Of a stretch of 64,000 nt of DNA, positions 1-10,896 are shown one piece after another; position 1 is the first letter of the stretch; every line of letters begins with the position of its first letter. Source of the stretch: Imbricaverruca yamaguchii (taxonomy: Eukaryota > Arthropoda > Thecostraca > Neoverrucidae). The notes below the pieces were generated by a model. The model was not told the DNA's origin. It ran no database searches and was given only the letters and a program-made list of their open reading frames with translations. Location: contig JAOTOL010001343.1 of NCBI GenBank assembly GCA_034440575.1, positions 584,001 through 648,000 of the forward strand, written 5' to 3'. The position numbers and the translations under genes are program-made.

Positions 1-361
1 CGTTCAACACTCAACACACTACATTTTTCTGATCAAATAAAGACCACGAAAAATTGAGACGATATATTATTATGTAAATTGCAATATCGTACATGGAATG
101 AATACAATTATCATTGGCGAATTAGTATTTTACCAATTCGGGAGCTCATCATGAATTGCTATACGAAAGTCTTCTGTGCCAAAAACAGTTTTATATTCTG
201 CTGTAGTACAGCAGACTGAATTATGGAAACACAGGTAAATTGTCCATATAACAAAAAAGAAGGTTGAAAATAATTTCACGACCACTTAATTTGTTAGCCT
301 TTTTCTTGGTCACTGTTCATCAGTATCTTATCACTTCTAAGCACGACGCTTTTTTATTCAC
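1..361. other. Left-edge intronic DNA, no exon seen
   Basis: This AT-rich stretch lies beyond the last visible donor (CAG|GTGAAT, minus strand) of the hAT-like gene. It is probably the next intron. If the exon is not spliced here, its frame reads 13 more codons to a TGA at about 320. I see no further exon, RNA or repeat. Confidence 0.5.
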
Positions 362-654
362 CTGGTGTTGTTGAAGATTCGAGGCGTATTTTGAATAGCT
401 GGGCCAGGATTCCACCATTTCCTCGCTGTCCCCTTCGTCCAGGACACTTTGGATGTCCAGTGATGTCCTCAGAGTGGGACCACTGCAATGTTTCTCGAGT
501 CTTCTCCGTTTCGGTCCGAAGTCCTCGACCATAGCCTTGTACTTTTCTTGGCGTTCCCATGGCAGATGCTGCAGGTTTTGGAGACTCTTGCTTGCCTTTG
601 AGAGCACGGAATACAGGTCCTGCAGCGCCGCCAGCCGAGCATGGAAACATGAAT
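362..654 (-). CDS. hAT-like gene, exon 4 (partial gene, continues left)
   Basis: Coding exon of 293 bp, read on the minus strand from an acceptor (TTTTTACAG) to a CAG|GTGAAT donor. It starts with two bases (AT) that complete a codon left open by exon 3 (G|AT, Asp) and ends in phase 0. The peptide is hydrophilic and helical: a leucine-rich stretch (LAALQDLYSVL), a basic patch (KRRRLEK), then an acidic segment (DEGDSEEMVES). In hAT-type proteins this position falls in the insertion region between the RNase H-fold half-domains. The C-terminal dimerisation segment should follow outside the window. An alternative is that the protein ends at the stop near 320. Function beyond membership in the transposase-like family is unknown. 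Confidence 0.7.
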
Positions 655-1320
655 CTGTAAAAACAAAAACAAAAGAGGAATTAAACGGTTTGGAGATTAA
701 AATATGGAAATGAACTCATGCTAGATTGCTCCATTAGATAATCCATTCTTCTGCGGGTTCTCAAAGCGCATTGCGCAGTCTATGATCAACAAATAAACAT
801 ATTTTATTTCGGAACGAACTACCTACCATATTTGCTCGTTCACGAAGGAAGGCATTATATACCCTCAAAACCTGAAAATAAACGCTGTATTTTTTGGCAC
901 AATCCGTCATCTCATCATCTGCAAGTAGTATCATTGGGATAGAACACGTAGGCTGCTTCTGACGTTAACAAAACAGCTGCATCACGTTGATATCAATTGC
1001 TTAATCTATGTAAAACGTGCGAAGAACTCTATAGTTAAAATGAGTCAACTAGACTAAAACAAGCCACGCGCGCGCCAGCGTGCAAGCGCATACGCACACA
1101 TACTATGCGAAGGCGTGTTAATACCCCAGTTTTGTCTATTCAATATATCTGTGGGAAAAAATTATTGATACAAAAATTAAACTGACAGCTTTGCATAATT
1201 GTTGCGATCAATGTAGCGTACAAAGCATGTATGACAGATATTTTCCTTTTATCAGAAACTTTTATCGGTTCCCACCCAAAAACATACAAATTATTAATAC
1301 AATTTATTTAAGAGCATTAC
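655..1320. other. Intron 3 of the hAT-like gene
   Basis: Intron of 666 bp between GGTAATG (donor of exon 3) and TTTTTACAG (acceptor of exon 4), minus strand. It is AT-rich, with a short CGCG-rich patch near 1067. No element or RNA recognised. Confidence 0.6.
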
Positions 1321-2681
1321 CCTTCAGCAGTTCGAGGTCCTTCTGTAGATCTATTGGCTGACATGACCGGCTACTCGTCGTAGTGCCGATCTCTCGTAGC
1401 TGGTTCTCCATAGCGGCCTTCAGCACCGGTATGTTTACCGTAAATGCCTCTATGACGTTGGCAGCATATGGCGAGAAGCGAGTCTCGGACCATAGCAGCA
1501 GGCCTCGTGGTTCCACCCCAATACGCTTACTCGCCGCCAGGAACGTTTCACGCCCTTTTCCATATGAGAACCGTTTCACGATGCGGCTGATCTGGTCGAT
1601 CACCTCTTGCACCCACCGACACGATGGCTCCTTCCTGGCACGTGCTCCGCGAGGTCCAGAAGATGCGCGCCGTCCCAAAGGAATGGAACACATGGATGCT
1701 TAGAGCGCATCGCATAGTCAGGGTGTTCGGACTGCAGCTTTCTGACAAACTTTCTGGGGACGTCGGCTCCATGGTATTGACCATCTGTACAGATGGCGGC
1801 GAGCTTGGTGGTATCCATGATGTTGAGTGGCTTGACGGTGTCCACCCACTCCTTTGCCAGAGAACTACCATCATGCTGGTCCACCACGGGCGCTCCGATC
1901 ACAAAACTCTGGATGAGCTCGTCACATGGTGCGTCCGGCACGATGGTTATGATGCCAGTTATGTCCACAGTTCTATGTTGGACAGTTACTTTGTCCGCGA
2001 CAAGACTTACGCAAGGTGCTCTGTCAACATGACGGGCTACACACTCCAGGATAGTAGTACTGAATGCATCCCTGAACCGCTGCATTTGGGTGGCCGAATG
2101 GCAGAGATCGCCCATTGTTGAGCCTGTCATATCGCAGAGCACGATTGTCTTCTCGTACATAGTTTGGGCCATTGAGTGCTTCAGGACGTGGTACGCTGCA
2201 AGCAATGAGTTTCGGCAAGCACTTTGTATATTCCTCGCACGGACCGCCTCCCGCTCCATCTCTTGAGACGCCTTCTTCACGTTCTCTTTGTGCTTTTTAG
2301 AGCACACGTGGTGTTTCAGCGACTCTTTCAACCGGCTGAAGGGCTTAGGGATAGCAGCTGGTCTAGGGAAATCTGTACCGGCAGAGAAAGTGTAGTGGCA
2401 TATGCCATGAGCGTTGGGCTTGCTGGCATGTAAATCCACCGCAAGATCGAAAGTTGGAACACATAGCTTGCACACGAGAAGATCACGAGATGGTACTGCG
2501 ATGATGTGGTGCTCCGATACGGCATGAAGAAGCGTTCCCATGTCACGTGCAGCATTAATGAGCGCGTCAGTGTCACTTGTCTTGTTGTGCTGTTCTCTTG
2601 GCTCGTTGGTTAACGTCTGCCTGATTTCGAATAGGCTCTGCTCCATTCGGGCCAGTCTCCGTCCCAGCGATGTGCTGACAC
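1321..2681 (-). CDS. hAT-like gene, exon 3: transposase core, with a 1-bp frameshift
   Basis: Main exon, 1,361 bp, minus strand. It opens after a TTTTGCATTACAG acceptor with GT, completing the Gly codon left by exon 2. In order it encodes a coiled region (LGRRLARMEQSLFEIR), a C-x2-C...H-x4-C...H zinc-finger-like part (CKLC, later KHHVCSKKH), and an RNase H-like core with SLVADKVTV, VDIT, GAPVVDQHDG and CTDGQYHGADV. It continues with LWDGAHLLDLAE, RWVQEVIDQI and ETRFSPYAANVIEAF. This order is that of ZNF862/KIAA1586-like hAT-derived proteins. One base is missing at about 1639-1640 (after GAGCACGT), so the frame breaks between LDLAEHV and ARKEPSCRW. Adding one base makes the exon 453 codons and restores both splice phases. 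This is either a real pseudogenising deletion or a sequencing error. A functional transposase is unlikely, because the reading frame is divided by introns. Confidence 0.75.
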
Positions 2682-2957
2682 CTGTAATGCAAAACATTTT
2701 CATCATTTAATATCGATTATTTTTCAGAATAAGCTCAGCGTATAGTGTTGTTCTCCTACTTAGCTTTTCTGCTAAAGAACAGTACAGCAGCAAATACGAG
2801 AGCCCCTGGAGCATGTTCAGAATAGTTGTATGCCTAAAGTTATTGCTTAAAAAGTGAAAAGGGAACTGTCTTTTTATTGAAAAAAAGTAATAAAAAAGTG
2901 GTTTCCTTTCCGTGCTGGTTTGCTGCATCGTGCGTTTCCACGTCTTGAATGCGAAGC

Positions 2958-3720
2958 GGATTTAACACGTGACCCTATGGTGACCGGCTCGGACGCCCTT
3001 ACATCGGTGCAAAAATCCGTGAATATCTGCCGAAAGAAGCATAATAGCGACATTTTTCACGAACAATACACAGAGAAACGTTTGATGATGTAAAATTAGT
3101 TTCTGCAACATCAACCACCCCGCGGTCTATGAGCAGCATTATAAAACTTCATGAATTTCGACCCAATTGTCACTAACTCGGCCGTTGGTTTGCTGGTTTA
3201 TCGAGCTACGACAGCGCAAGGGAGGCTGCGCTCGGCGCCACGGTACACCAAGCTCCATTTCGTAAGACTGTGTTGACACTCACCAAGGTAAGACTGTGTT
3301 GTCGAACCGTGCAACCATACACACAAAAGCAGCGTCAGTAGAAAAGGTAGGCAAGGGGGGGGGGGGCTGGCGTAGGGGTAGGGCTAGTAGGTAGGAGGGC
3401 TGGCGTTCATGTGACCTCGCTCAATGCCTCGGGCTGGGCGATTGTTAACATGACTTGGGCAGAGTGGGGAGCCAAATATACTTGGCAATCTGACAAACGG
3501 CCGGTATTAGAAATCGGATCGAAAATCGCGGCGTTTGTGCATTATTTATCGCGGCCAGTTGGGTGCTGGAAACTGAAAATCTGAATTACGTATAAACATA
3601 AACGTTTCTCTGTGGATTGTGAGATGAAAAGGGCCAATGTCATTTCAGCAGACGTTCACAGTTTTGTCCGTCGATGTTAGAGCTTATGGGCTGGCCACCA
3701 TAGGATCACGTGTTAAAACC
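2958..3720. mobile_element. Non-autonomous DNA element with long terminal inverted repeats
   Basis: The left end (2958-2985, GG-A-TTTAACACGTGA...) recurs inverted at 3693-3720 with three or four mismatches. The match resumes further in: CACAGAGAAACGTTT at 3069-3083 is exactly inverted near 3601-3615, with a weaker match between. The inverted arms are thus about 120-150 bp and the centre about 450 bp. No coding sequence inside. Superfamily not determined; no clear target-site duplication seen. Confidence 0.65.
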
Positions 3721-4686
3721 GCCCCCTGTTCAATACCTGCAAACGCACGATGCAGCAGCCCAGGATGGAAAGGAAGACCACAATTCGCAAAATATTTTTC
3801 ATAAAAGAATTAACAGTAACATGCAAGGAAAAGTGTGGAACACGATATATTCGGAAACGTAACGTTCATATCAGGAGGTAATTGAAAAAAATGGCTTAGA
3901 ATGCGATTCCTGCAGGGTGATTTTTTTAAATATGCGCATGCTACTGTACCAGAATCATGCACCCCTGTCCCCCTCAGTTGTCTCAGAAGTAAAATGAAAG
4001 TGTATGAATCTAAAATGGCAAGATCAAAGAGCATTTGTTGACATAATGCTACTGCCAATTTCCATGGGTTTAATGCAGTTGGTAGATCCCCAGCAGTATG
4101 AGGAAAATATTCTCAATTTATCTACATCATATACAGGGCGTTTCTTAAGTTTGTACCACACCTTTTTTCGCTACAGCTCGCATACTTGGCATTATATACC
4201 AATGAAACTAGCGCCACAGGACAGCCCGATCCATGCAGTTATATGTTTCACGAACGTATGAAATGTTTCCGCGAAATAAAACGATACCAATAGCATGTAT
4301 TTTTCTTAGAACTGGTAAAGCACTACTCACCGCAGCCACGCTGGAGATCATTAAGTGGAATTCTTTAGCAGAACTAAACCAGCCTGAGCTGTTTTTGTAT
4401 TCATATATTATACCGATATGCTGGGCCGAAAAGGGTTTAATTCATATCCAGGCAGTATGCACACAAAAACATCCAATGCACCCTAATAGGCTTGCTGGTT
4501 GCAAATAGCATAGAATACCGATTGACCAATCCTTTTTTATAGACTAGAGCGAAGCATAGAAAGTTTTTTGTTGCCTTGGAATGTAAAATATCGTTGAAAT
4601 GAACAACGTTTCCGATTCAAGGACATAATTATGATACAAAATCACTTACTAGGAGACATATGTCTATTAGTGGTCACCAGAGGCTA

Positions 4687-5180
4687 TCTGAGGCAGGTGC
4701 GCGCACAGGATTTCGTTTCGGGGAGGTCAAACTGTCGGCTGTGGGCAGGACTGGATATCGCTCTTCGGGACGGGGGGTCCAAGCTGCAGGGGTCAATCAG
4801 GGATGGGGCCCACTGCAGTACAGGGGGCCAACCATTTCAGGCACGCCGCCAGGAATGATCTGAGGGGGGGGGGGGTGCGTAGCTCCCAAAAAGGCCCAAG
4901 TTCAGCTCCAAAAGGGGCCACTCACTGGGCTCTCTGGCTGGCTCAGATGTGTCCCTCGACGAATGCTGTTTGCATATTATCCGCCAAATTATGATGGCCA
5001 ACCTCTCCTTCAGGGGGGGGGGGGTAGGCGAGTGGGAAGCGATGATTTTAGGCACAGCACCTAGACGAACCTCTCTTTCCTGGAGGGAAGGGGTGGAAAG
5101 TGATATCCAGGGCAGCACTTTCAAGACCCCCTTGGAGGCCTAAGGGGTGGGGGCGCGCCCTCCTTGGATCCGACCCTGGT
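4687..5180. mobile_element. Degenerate hAT-type MITE relic (tentative)
   Basis: The left end reads CAGGTGCGCGCACAGGA and the right end, inverted, CAGGGTCGGATCCAAGG. Both resemble the CAGGGGCGGATCCAG terminus of the well-preserved element at 47914-48183. Poly-G tracts interrupt the interior. No convincing 8-bp target duplication, so the ends are uncertain. Confidence 0.3.
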
Positions 5181-5299
5181 TAAGGGGTGTCAGAAAATAC
5201 AAATAAGTGCTGAACCTATCCTGTTTTTACTCAGAAATTTATACCCTCATTCCATGGGCATGATTCCATCAAAACAGGCCACTATAAACATTTTAACCA

Positions 5300-6572
5300 G
5301 CGCCCCACTGGGAGGGGGGCAAAATCGCCCACCCCTCCGGGATTTTCGCGATAACGGAAAAACGGCGGCGCGCAGCGTTGCCAAACTTAACACCTTTTCC
5401 CCCATCATTTCCACACATTCTGTCAAATTTTGGTGTCGGAGCCTTATAAAGTCAGGTCACAGGGTCATGTCAAGTGACCTCACCTCAAACTCACATTTTG
5501 GGAGGTCTAGGCAAAGTTTTTCCGAAACGACCGGAAAACAGGGGCACGGAGGGCCACCATTTTTGTGCCCGCCTCATACCTAATCTTTTGCGCAACTCTT
5601 CCGATTTTGTTTACCCCAGGTCATCTCGGGTCACGACTCCAGGTCACGTCAAGTGAACTCAGTATTCGAAGTAGCGTTACTCACAGAATAAGCAATCGAT
5701 TGATTTAAAACTCGTAGTATGTCATGAGGCCACTAGGGACTAGAATTCTGCTATTTCGGAATTTCGGTATCAGTGACCTAAGGTCGGGTCATTTCTGCTT
5801 CTCCCCATCATAAGCCTACGGGGAATATACAAAATTGTTATTTTTCAGAGGAATGGGCCAATTTTCCCAAGATCATGTTTCCCTGCACTAGTATTGATGA
5901 TCCAGTTTACATTTTTGCTTAGTGGTCCCTACAAGGTCACCTGACGTCAGCAACACGTTTTTGCTGATAACTTTTCACAGAGTAACGATACAGGCGTGGA
6001 ATCATCGCCATTGTGTTTGTCTCGTGAAGGCTTTCAACGATATACAACATGAAATACCTAGGTCAACGGGTGACCTTGACTTGAAGCCAAATTTGAGACT
6101 GGGCCTAACCAGGTCATGCCATATATTGTTGAACGCCTCTCGATGAGACAAACACGATGGCGTGTTAATTGTCGCTTTATCATAATTATATAAAAAGTTA
6201 TTCACGAAAAACGTTTCACCCATAATCGCCGGTTTTGACCTTTGATGACCTCTGGAGGCTAAACTATTGACCTGAGCCAAAATCTGATCGCACCAAACCG
6301 AAAGCATTTTTCAAGAGCCTTGTGGCGGTGTCCGTTTCTTAGCTATCATAGATCCAGAGATATATTGGGGTATATGGGGGCAGATCCTGGATTTAGCCAA
6401 ATTTGACCGTAGAGGGCCTCGAGTGACCTTAATATTGACCTGAGCTGACAAATGACTGACATCTTTAAAAGATCCTGTCACGGGCTATCTAACGGTATAG
6501 GATTTTTTCTCCTACTCCCCATAGGAGTCGAGTTAGACTGGGGGTAATATTACCCCCCCCCCAGTGGGGCGC
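5300..6572. mobile_element. Long palindromic (fold-back-like) DNA element
   Basis: Outer ends GCGCCCCACTGGG (5300) and its inverse (ending 6572) are followed in both arms by a G-run. The inner arms are also inverted copies: CGCCATTGTGTTTGTCTC near 6008 pairs with the inverse ending near 6164, and AACGTTTTTCGTGAATAACTT-like sequence lies outside both. The element is therefore about 1.27 kb of two diverged half-palindromes. The arms are rich in GGTCA/TGACC words. No protein fragment found. Confidence 0.6.
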
Positions 6573-7142
6573 GTTCGGCTGAGGACCCCAGTGGGTCACA
6601 GGTTAAGCTGAGCTATCATGTTTTAAATGTTTCATGTTTTAATTGAGCTATCTAGGTCACATTTCTGTTATACTGAATTAGCTGAGTGCTTTAAATAAAT
6701 TATTCAGTATTTCTGTGCCAGCCAATAATAATTACCATGCAGTGGAAAGCTCAGTGGTTCCAGGCATGTGAAACAATAATTACATAAGTTGGGGGTCGCA
6801 TTGCAGTTTGCAACCATGATTGATCCAAACCTTCGCAGCCATAGCCCAGGATACTTTAATGACATTTTCTGGAGTAAGGTTCTAAGCACTGCTTTGGGCC
6901 TAACTTACCTCTTATAGTAGGTATAGCATGTAATGGAGTTTAAATTCCAAATAATAAATTGAACACCTCTATGGCTATGTGAACAGTGAAACAACAATGA
7001 CAAAACATAGGAGACTAAACCACATCAGGATTCTTTGGCATTGGAACATGTAACATATGCTCATTGTAAGCTTAATGCCTGACCAATTGAGCTACCCAGC
7101 TATCCTGAATACCCTAATGTGAAATACAAAACAGACACATAC

Positions 7143-7265
7143 CTTCTGGTTCCATTGGGTCCACCCCATTGCCTGCTGGCTTAGGGACATCAGGATCATC
7201 CTCTACTTCAGCTGAAGTAGGGTTGTCCAGATTGAAGGTTGGTGGCTCAGTCTCGAGCACAGTGT
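7143..7265 (-). CDS. hAT-like gene, exon 2 (acidic linker)
   Basis: Exon of 123 bp between TTTTTCTTTCAG and a GAAG|GTATGTG donor. It begins with AC, completing G|AC (Asp) after exon 1, and ends one base into a Gly codon that exon 3 completes. The peptide (DTVLETEPPTFNLDNPTSA, then EVEDDPDVPKP) is acidic and proline-rich and probably disordered. It joins the N-terminal zinc finger to the transposase-like core. The matching phase on both sides is the main evidence. No similarity recognised beyond that. Confidence 0.75.
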
Positions 7266-9257
7266 CTGAAAGAAAAACTAGATGGTGAAACTTTTGAGTT
7301 ACCTGTGATAAATACACAGATTATTTGATAGAAAAGATATATACAGCACCTAGGTGGTTTGACTTTTGCCACGTAATGGATTTATAACATGGAATTGAAT
7401 AAAATGCCAGTCTCAGTTATGTAAATTATCTACTTGAGGCAGAAGAATTGCTGTATATTTTAGATAAATCTGTAGGCATTGATTTGCTCAAACAAATTTG
7501 GTAAATATCTATCCCATACATGACATCATAACAGGCACTTCATCAGCTGATCCATTGACCCATTTATTTTCATATATTACTACATGATTTTTAGAAGCAG
7601 TGACCAGCAGCAGCAGTGCCAATGGGACTATATTCATAACTAACAGTAAGCAATCTGTTATCCACCTATCGCACATTTTGCACACATTTTCAACTATTGC
7701 ACACCTTCCACAGCATGGTATGGTAGCACATTATTTCATGTTTGGAGACAAGGATGGAAACACTGATGGAAGTGGAGACAAGGGATTGTGCATGGTTCTG
7801 AAATTCGTTTTGAGACAGGTGGGAATTATGTAAGCACTGAGCAAAAACCAGGTAGTTAGGAAGAAAAACCCTTTGGTTTGTGTTTATTATCTGGTATTAA
7901 AGCAATAAAAGCATTCCTTCTCTGGTATTGAAGCAATATAACTAAAAACAGGGGCTTGCGAACCATACTGGTTAGTCCAAACCATCTCAAGTGGGGTAAA
8001 CACAAAAAACAGGGATTTCCACTTAAAATTATGAATTTCAGGACACTGGGATTGTGTGTGCTGTGTTGTGATGTATGCAGTGGCACAACCAGAGGGGGGC
8101 CAAAGGGGCTATATCCTCTCTCTCAGGACACCCATAAGGGCCCCTCTCTTGCTTCTGGAGGGTGCTATAGCGACTTTAGCCCCCTCAGGTTGTGCCGCTG
8201 GATGCATGTGTCAATATATGGCAATAGTTGTAAACCTGGGTTGAAAATTCAAACTATGGTTAACTTGTTAGTCACAAGACATTTTGTCTGTATTTAGGTC
8301 CATCATAGCCCAATATATCCAGCCTGATATAAACCATTGGTTTTTGGGGCACACCTACCACTACTTCCTTGGAGGAACTAGCACATTTGTTACCTAAACA
8401 ATGAAAGTTTGACCTAGGTAGGTAGGTATCTAGCTTTGTTTGCATTTCTCACATTTTAAGAGCCCAATTTGAATTCAGTGCTGGTCCCTATGACCTCCAA
8501 AATACTACAAGGCATTAGGGAACTCATGTGGCTGATAGGATATTTTGCATGCTTATGTTTTCCCAGCACTAAATTTAATGGTCATCCCAGTGCTGAATTT
8601 GCAAACTGAGGCAAATGAAACTTACAATGCATGATTTTGGTGCTGCTGGTGTCAGTGTTCTAAAATTACTTCACCATTAACTGCGGGATGAAGAAAGAAG
8701 TTGCTTCGGAATAGTGGAATATTGGAAGAAAATAAAGGATCGCCACTTAAGGATTAAAAAAGCGGAATGACTTTCACTTCAGTCAGATGCATTTTACAGT
8801 ATTTCGCAGTTGTGTGCATGATGACTGCCTATACATCATGTGGCAAACTCGTAAAAACCCAAGACAAGGATGAAATAGCACAATTCCATTAACTGTGAAT
8901 TTCCAGGTCACATCGTCAATTATTTTACACTGGCTGGTGTCCATACTTGTGTAGTATGAGTGTAGCACATTTTGGAATAATAATTGATGCTTCCCTAACT
9001 AATGTTAATCACTGCCCTCCAGCCATACCAGAAGTATAATTTAAGCCAGAGTGGCTTAAATTAATTTATGCCAGCCAGTTTAAACCATGGTTTAAACCAC
9101 CAGGTGGCTAAAATTCGCCATCCCTATATTGTATGAATTGCCACCAACTGCAGTGCAATGCCTGCTGAGTAGGTACCTACACACCAAAATATCTTTTCTA
9201 ATTACCTTTAGGTGACTATATTTTACTCAAATGTAATTCATATACCAAGATTCTCAC
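7266..9257. other. Intron 1 of the hAT-like gene
   Basis: Intron of 1,992 bp, AT-rich, with GTGAGA donor and TTTCAG acceptor on the minus strand. Apart from the MITE at 8078-8200 I see no gene, RNA or tandem array. Confidence 0.6.
8078..8200. mobile_element. hAT MITE, 123 bp, with target duplication
   Basis: Near-palindromic element. The left end CAGTGGCACAACC matches the inverted right end CAGCGGCACAACC, and the similarity continues through AGAGGGGGC and CAAAG. It is flanked by an 8-bp target duplication (GATGTATG at 8070, GATGCATG at 8201, one mismatch), as expected of hAT insertions. Too small to code. Confidence 0.8.
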
Positions 9258-9519
9258 CTGAGCTTGATGGTTGATGATCCAGTGCTGGCTTGCAAGTCCA
9301 ATCAAATCGCCTCCCAGGGCCAAAATGGCTATCTTGCAGTACTCTTAACACTGGTAGACCTGCGTGCTTGACTTTTGAATGTTTATAAATGCTCTGTGCA
9401 GTACCTTTCCAATCGCAATGTCCACATCTACAGGATGACCTTACTCTCTTTGTCACCCTTACACCCTGGCCCTGAATAGAGTCTGTGTCTGGAGTCTGTT
9501 TCAGACCGAACCACTTCAT
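9258..9519 (-). CDS. hAT-like gene, exon 1: N-terminal C2H2-like zinc finger
   Basis: First coding exon, 262 bp, with ATG at 9519 in a CAAAATG context and an in-frame CTCAG|GTGAGA donor at 9258 (phase 1). It encodes MKWFGLKQTPDTDS and a basic stretch. Next comes a zinc-finger-like C-x2-C-x11-H-x4-H segment (CGHCDW...YKHSKVKH), then a linker (LDHQPSSS). N-terminal fingers of this kind are common in hAT-derived proteins and probably bind DNA. With exons 2-4 the visible protein is about 680 residues. I chose this start because it is the first ATG in an open exon with a strong donor. An upstream non-coding exon cannot be excluded. Confidence 0.7.
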
Positions 9520-10435
9520 TTTGTCTCATATAAGTCCAAAAATGAAAACAATTGTTTGATTAACACTCCAGAGAATTCGACCTTGGTAGTTTTATCTTGC
9601 CGCACTCATTCACCACTCATCAGTTACAAAGAACCGTGATCAATTACCTATTTCACTCTTCGACGCACATCGTCGCGTTTAAAAGGGAAATGGACGGATT
9701 TGAACGCGAGGGAATTCGCGTAAAAGAATGACATTCTTCTAGATTCTTTCCAACGATTTTAACGAAATTAAAAATATTGTACATCCTACATGAAGAAAGG
9801 ACTCAAATAGAAATTTTAAAAAATCAGCTAATGTTATAAATTATTCATTACTTAACGTAGGTCTAGTGTTGTTTTAGTACCAGTAGTCTAGTCGCTTGCC
9901 TCCAAAGCCGCTGAATATACCATAGATGGGTACTTCTGTAACGCTGCCATCGAGCATCAAGTGGAACCGGGACGGAGGACAACCACCGGCGACCAGAAGG
10001 CATGCCATTGGCTCTGCGCTAAACGGGAGACAATTTTATCGTCGGCGGTCGTCTGAACGATGGAATGGTTGTCTCGACGACACTTTGTTGCCGTTGAGTC
10101 ATTTTTTTCCCGCTGAGCGTACTAGATACTAGATACTAGAAACCCAAAAGCGTACGATGGGAATGAAGAAATGGTAGCGTGGCGGTGGGTGGTAGAGGTC
10201 TGCACGGTGTAACATTTCTAGAGGTCTGCACGGAAGGGACATTTCCAGTCCCGGTTCAATCCGATTCGTTTCAACCCTGCGTACCTTGACACGGATATCG
10301 TGACGTAGTTAATTTTATGTATAGTAGGTACCATTTATATGATTTCACATATAATATTTCTAATGATATGGAAATGTGGTCGCCAAAAGTCCCCGTTCGT
10401 GGTTGTCGTCCACGACGACAGAACGATACAATTTT
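9520..10435. other. Upstream of the hAT-like gene; no gene seen
   Basis: Probable promoter side of the minus-strand gene. A 15-bp word (TAGAGGTCTGCACGG) occurs twice near 10192 and 10219 and resembles a DNA-transposon end. Nothing else recognised. Confidence 0.4.
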
Positions 10436-10436
10436 T

Positions 10437-10478
10437 GAGCCCTGGAGCCGGAGCCGCCGGAGTCGGAACATTTTTCCT

Positions 10479-10515
<37 letters not shown>

Positions 10516-10575
10516 CCGGCACATTTTACTGAGTCGGAGCCGGAGCCGTCAAAAGCATGGCGGCTCCGACTCCGA
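10437..10575. repeat. GGAGCC hexamer repeat block
   Basis: Runs of GGAGCC/GGAGTC broken by GCCGCC and CATTTTACT words. The same arrangement recurs at 10760-10896, so the block is probably part of a dispersed transposon-like repeat and not an isolated microsatellite. Confidence 0.6.
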
Positions 10576-10759
10576 AAGAGGTGTAAATGAAACAAAATTA
10601 GCAAAGATACGTGAAATGAACGCATTATACCTAGTATAAAGATAGACACAGGGTTTATATGGGAAAGTTGCTTATAAGTGTCTTAAGTTTGCGCTCCTGA
10701 GTGGTCGCGGCTAATTTTTTTACATTCTCCATAGCTCTTACTTAATGGATCGATCACGT

Positions 10760-10896
10760 TTGGGATGTACGGAGCCGGAGCCGCCGGGACATTTTACTCT
10801 GGGCCGGAGTCGGAGACGGAGCCGGGATACTTCCCCGGAGCCGGAGTCGGAGTCGGAGCCGGAGCCGTCCAAAATTTTCCGGGCTCCGCATCCCTG
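10760..10896. mobile_element. GGAGCC-rich hAT-like MITE (second copy)
   Basis: The left end TGGGATGTACGGAGCC and the inverted right end CAGGGATGCGGAGCCC match, enclosing GGAGCC/GGAGTC repeats. CAGGGATGCGGAGCC-type ends are known from hAT MITEs. No clean target duplication was seen. Confidence 0.45.

Larger units (their letters stand above)
2682..7142. other. Intron 2 of the hAT-like gene
   Basis: Intron of 4.46 kb with GTATGT donor and ACAG acceptor on the minus strand. It contains the two long inverted-repeat elements and one degenerate hAT-like relic listed separately. Poly-G runs occur at about 3356, 4864 and 5013. No coding exon recognised between them. Confidence 0.6.
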
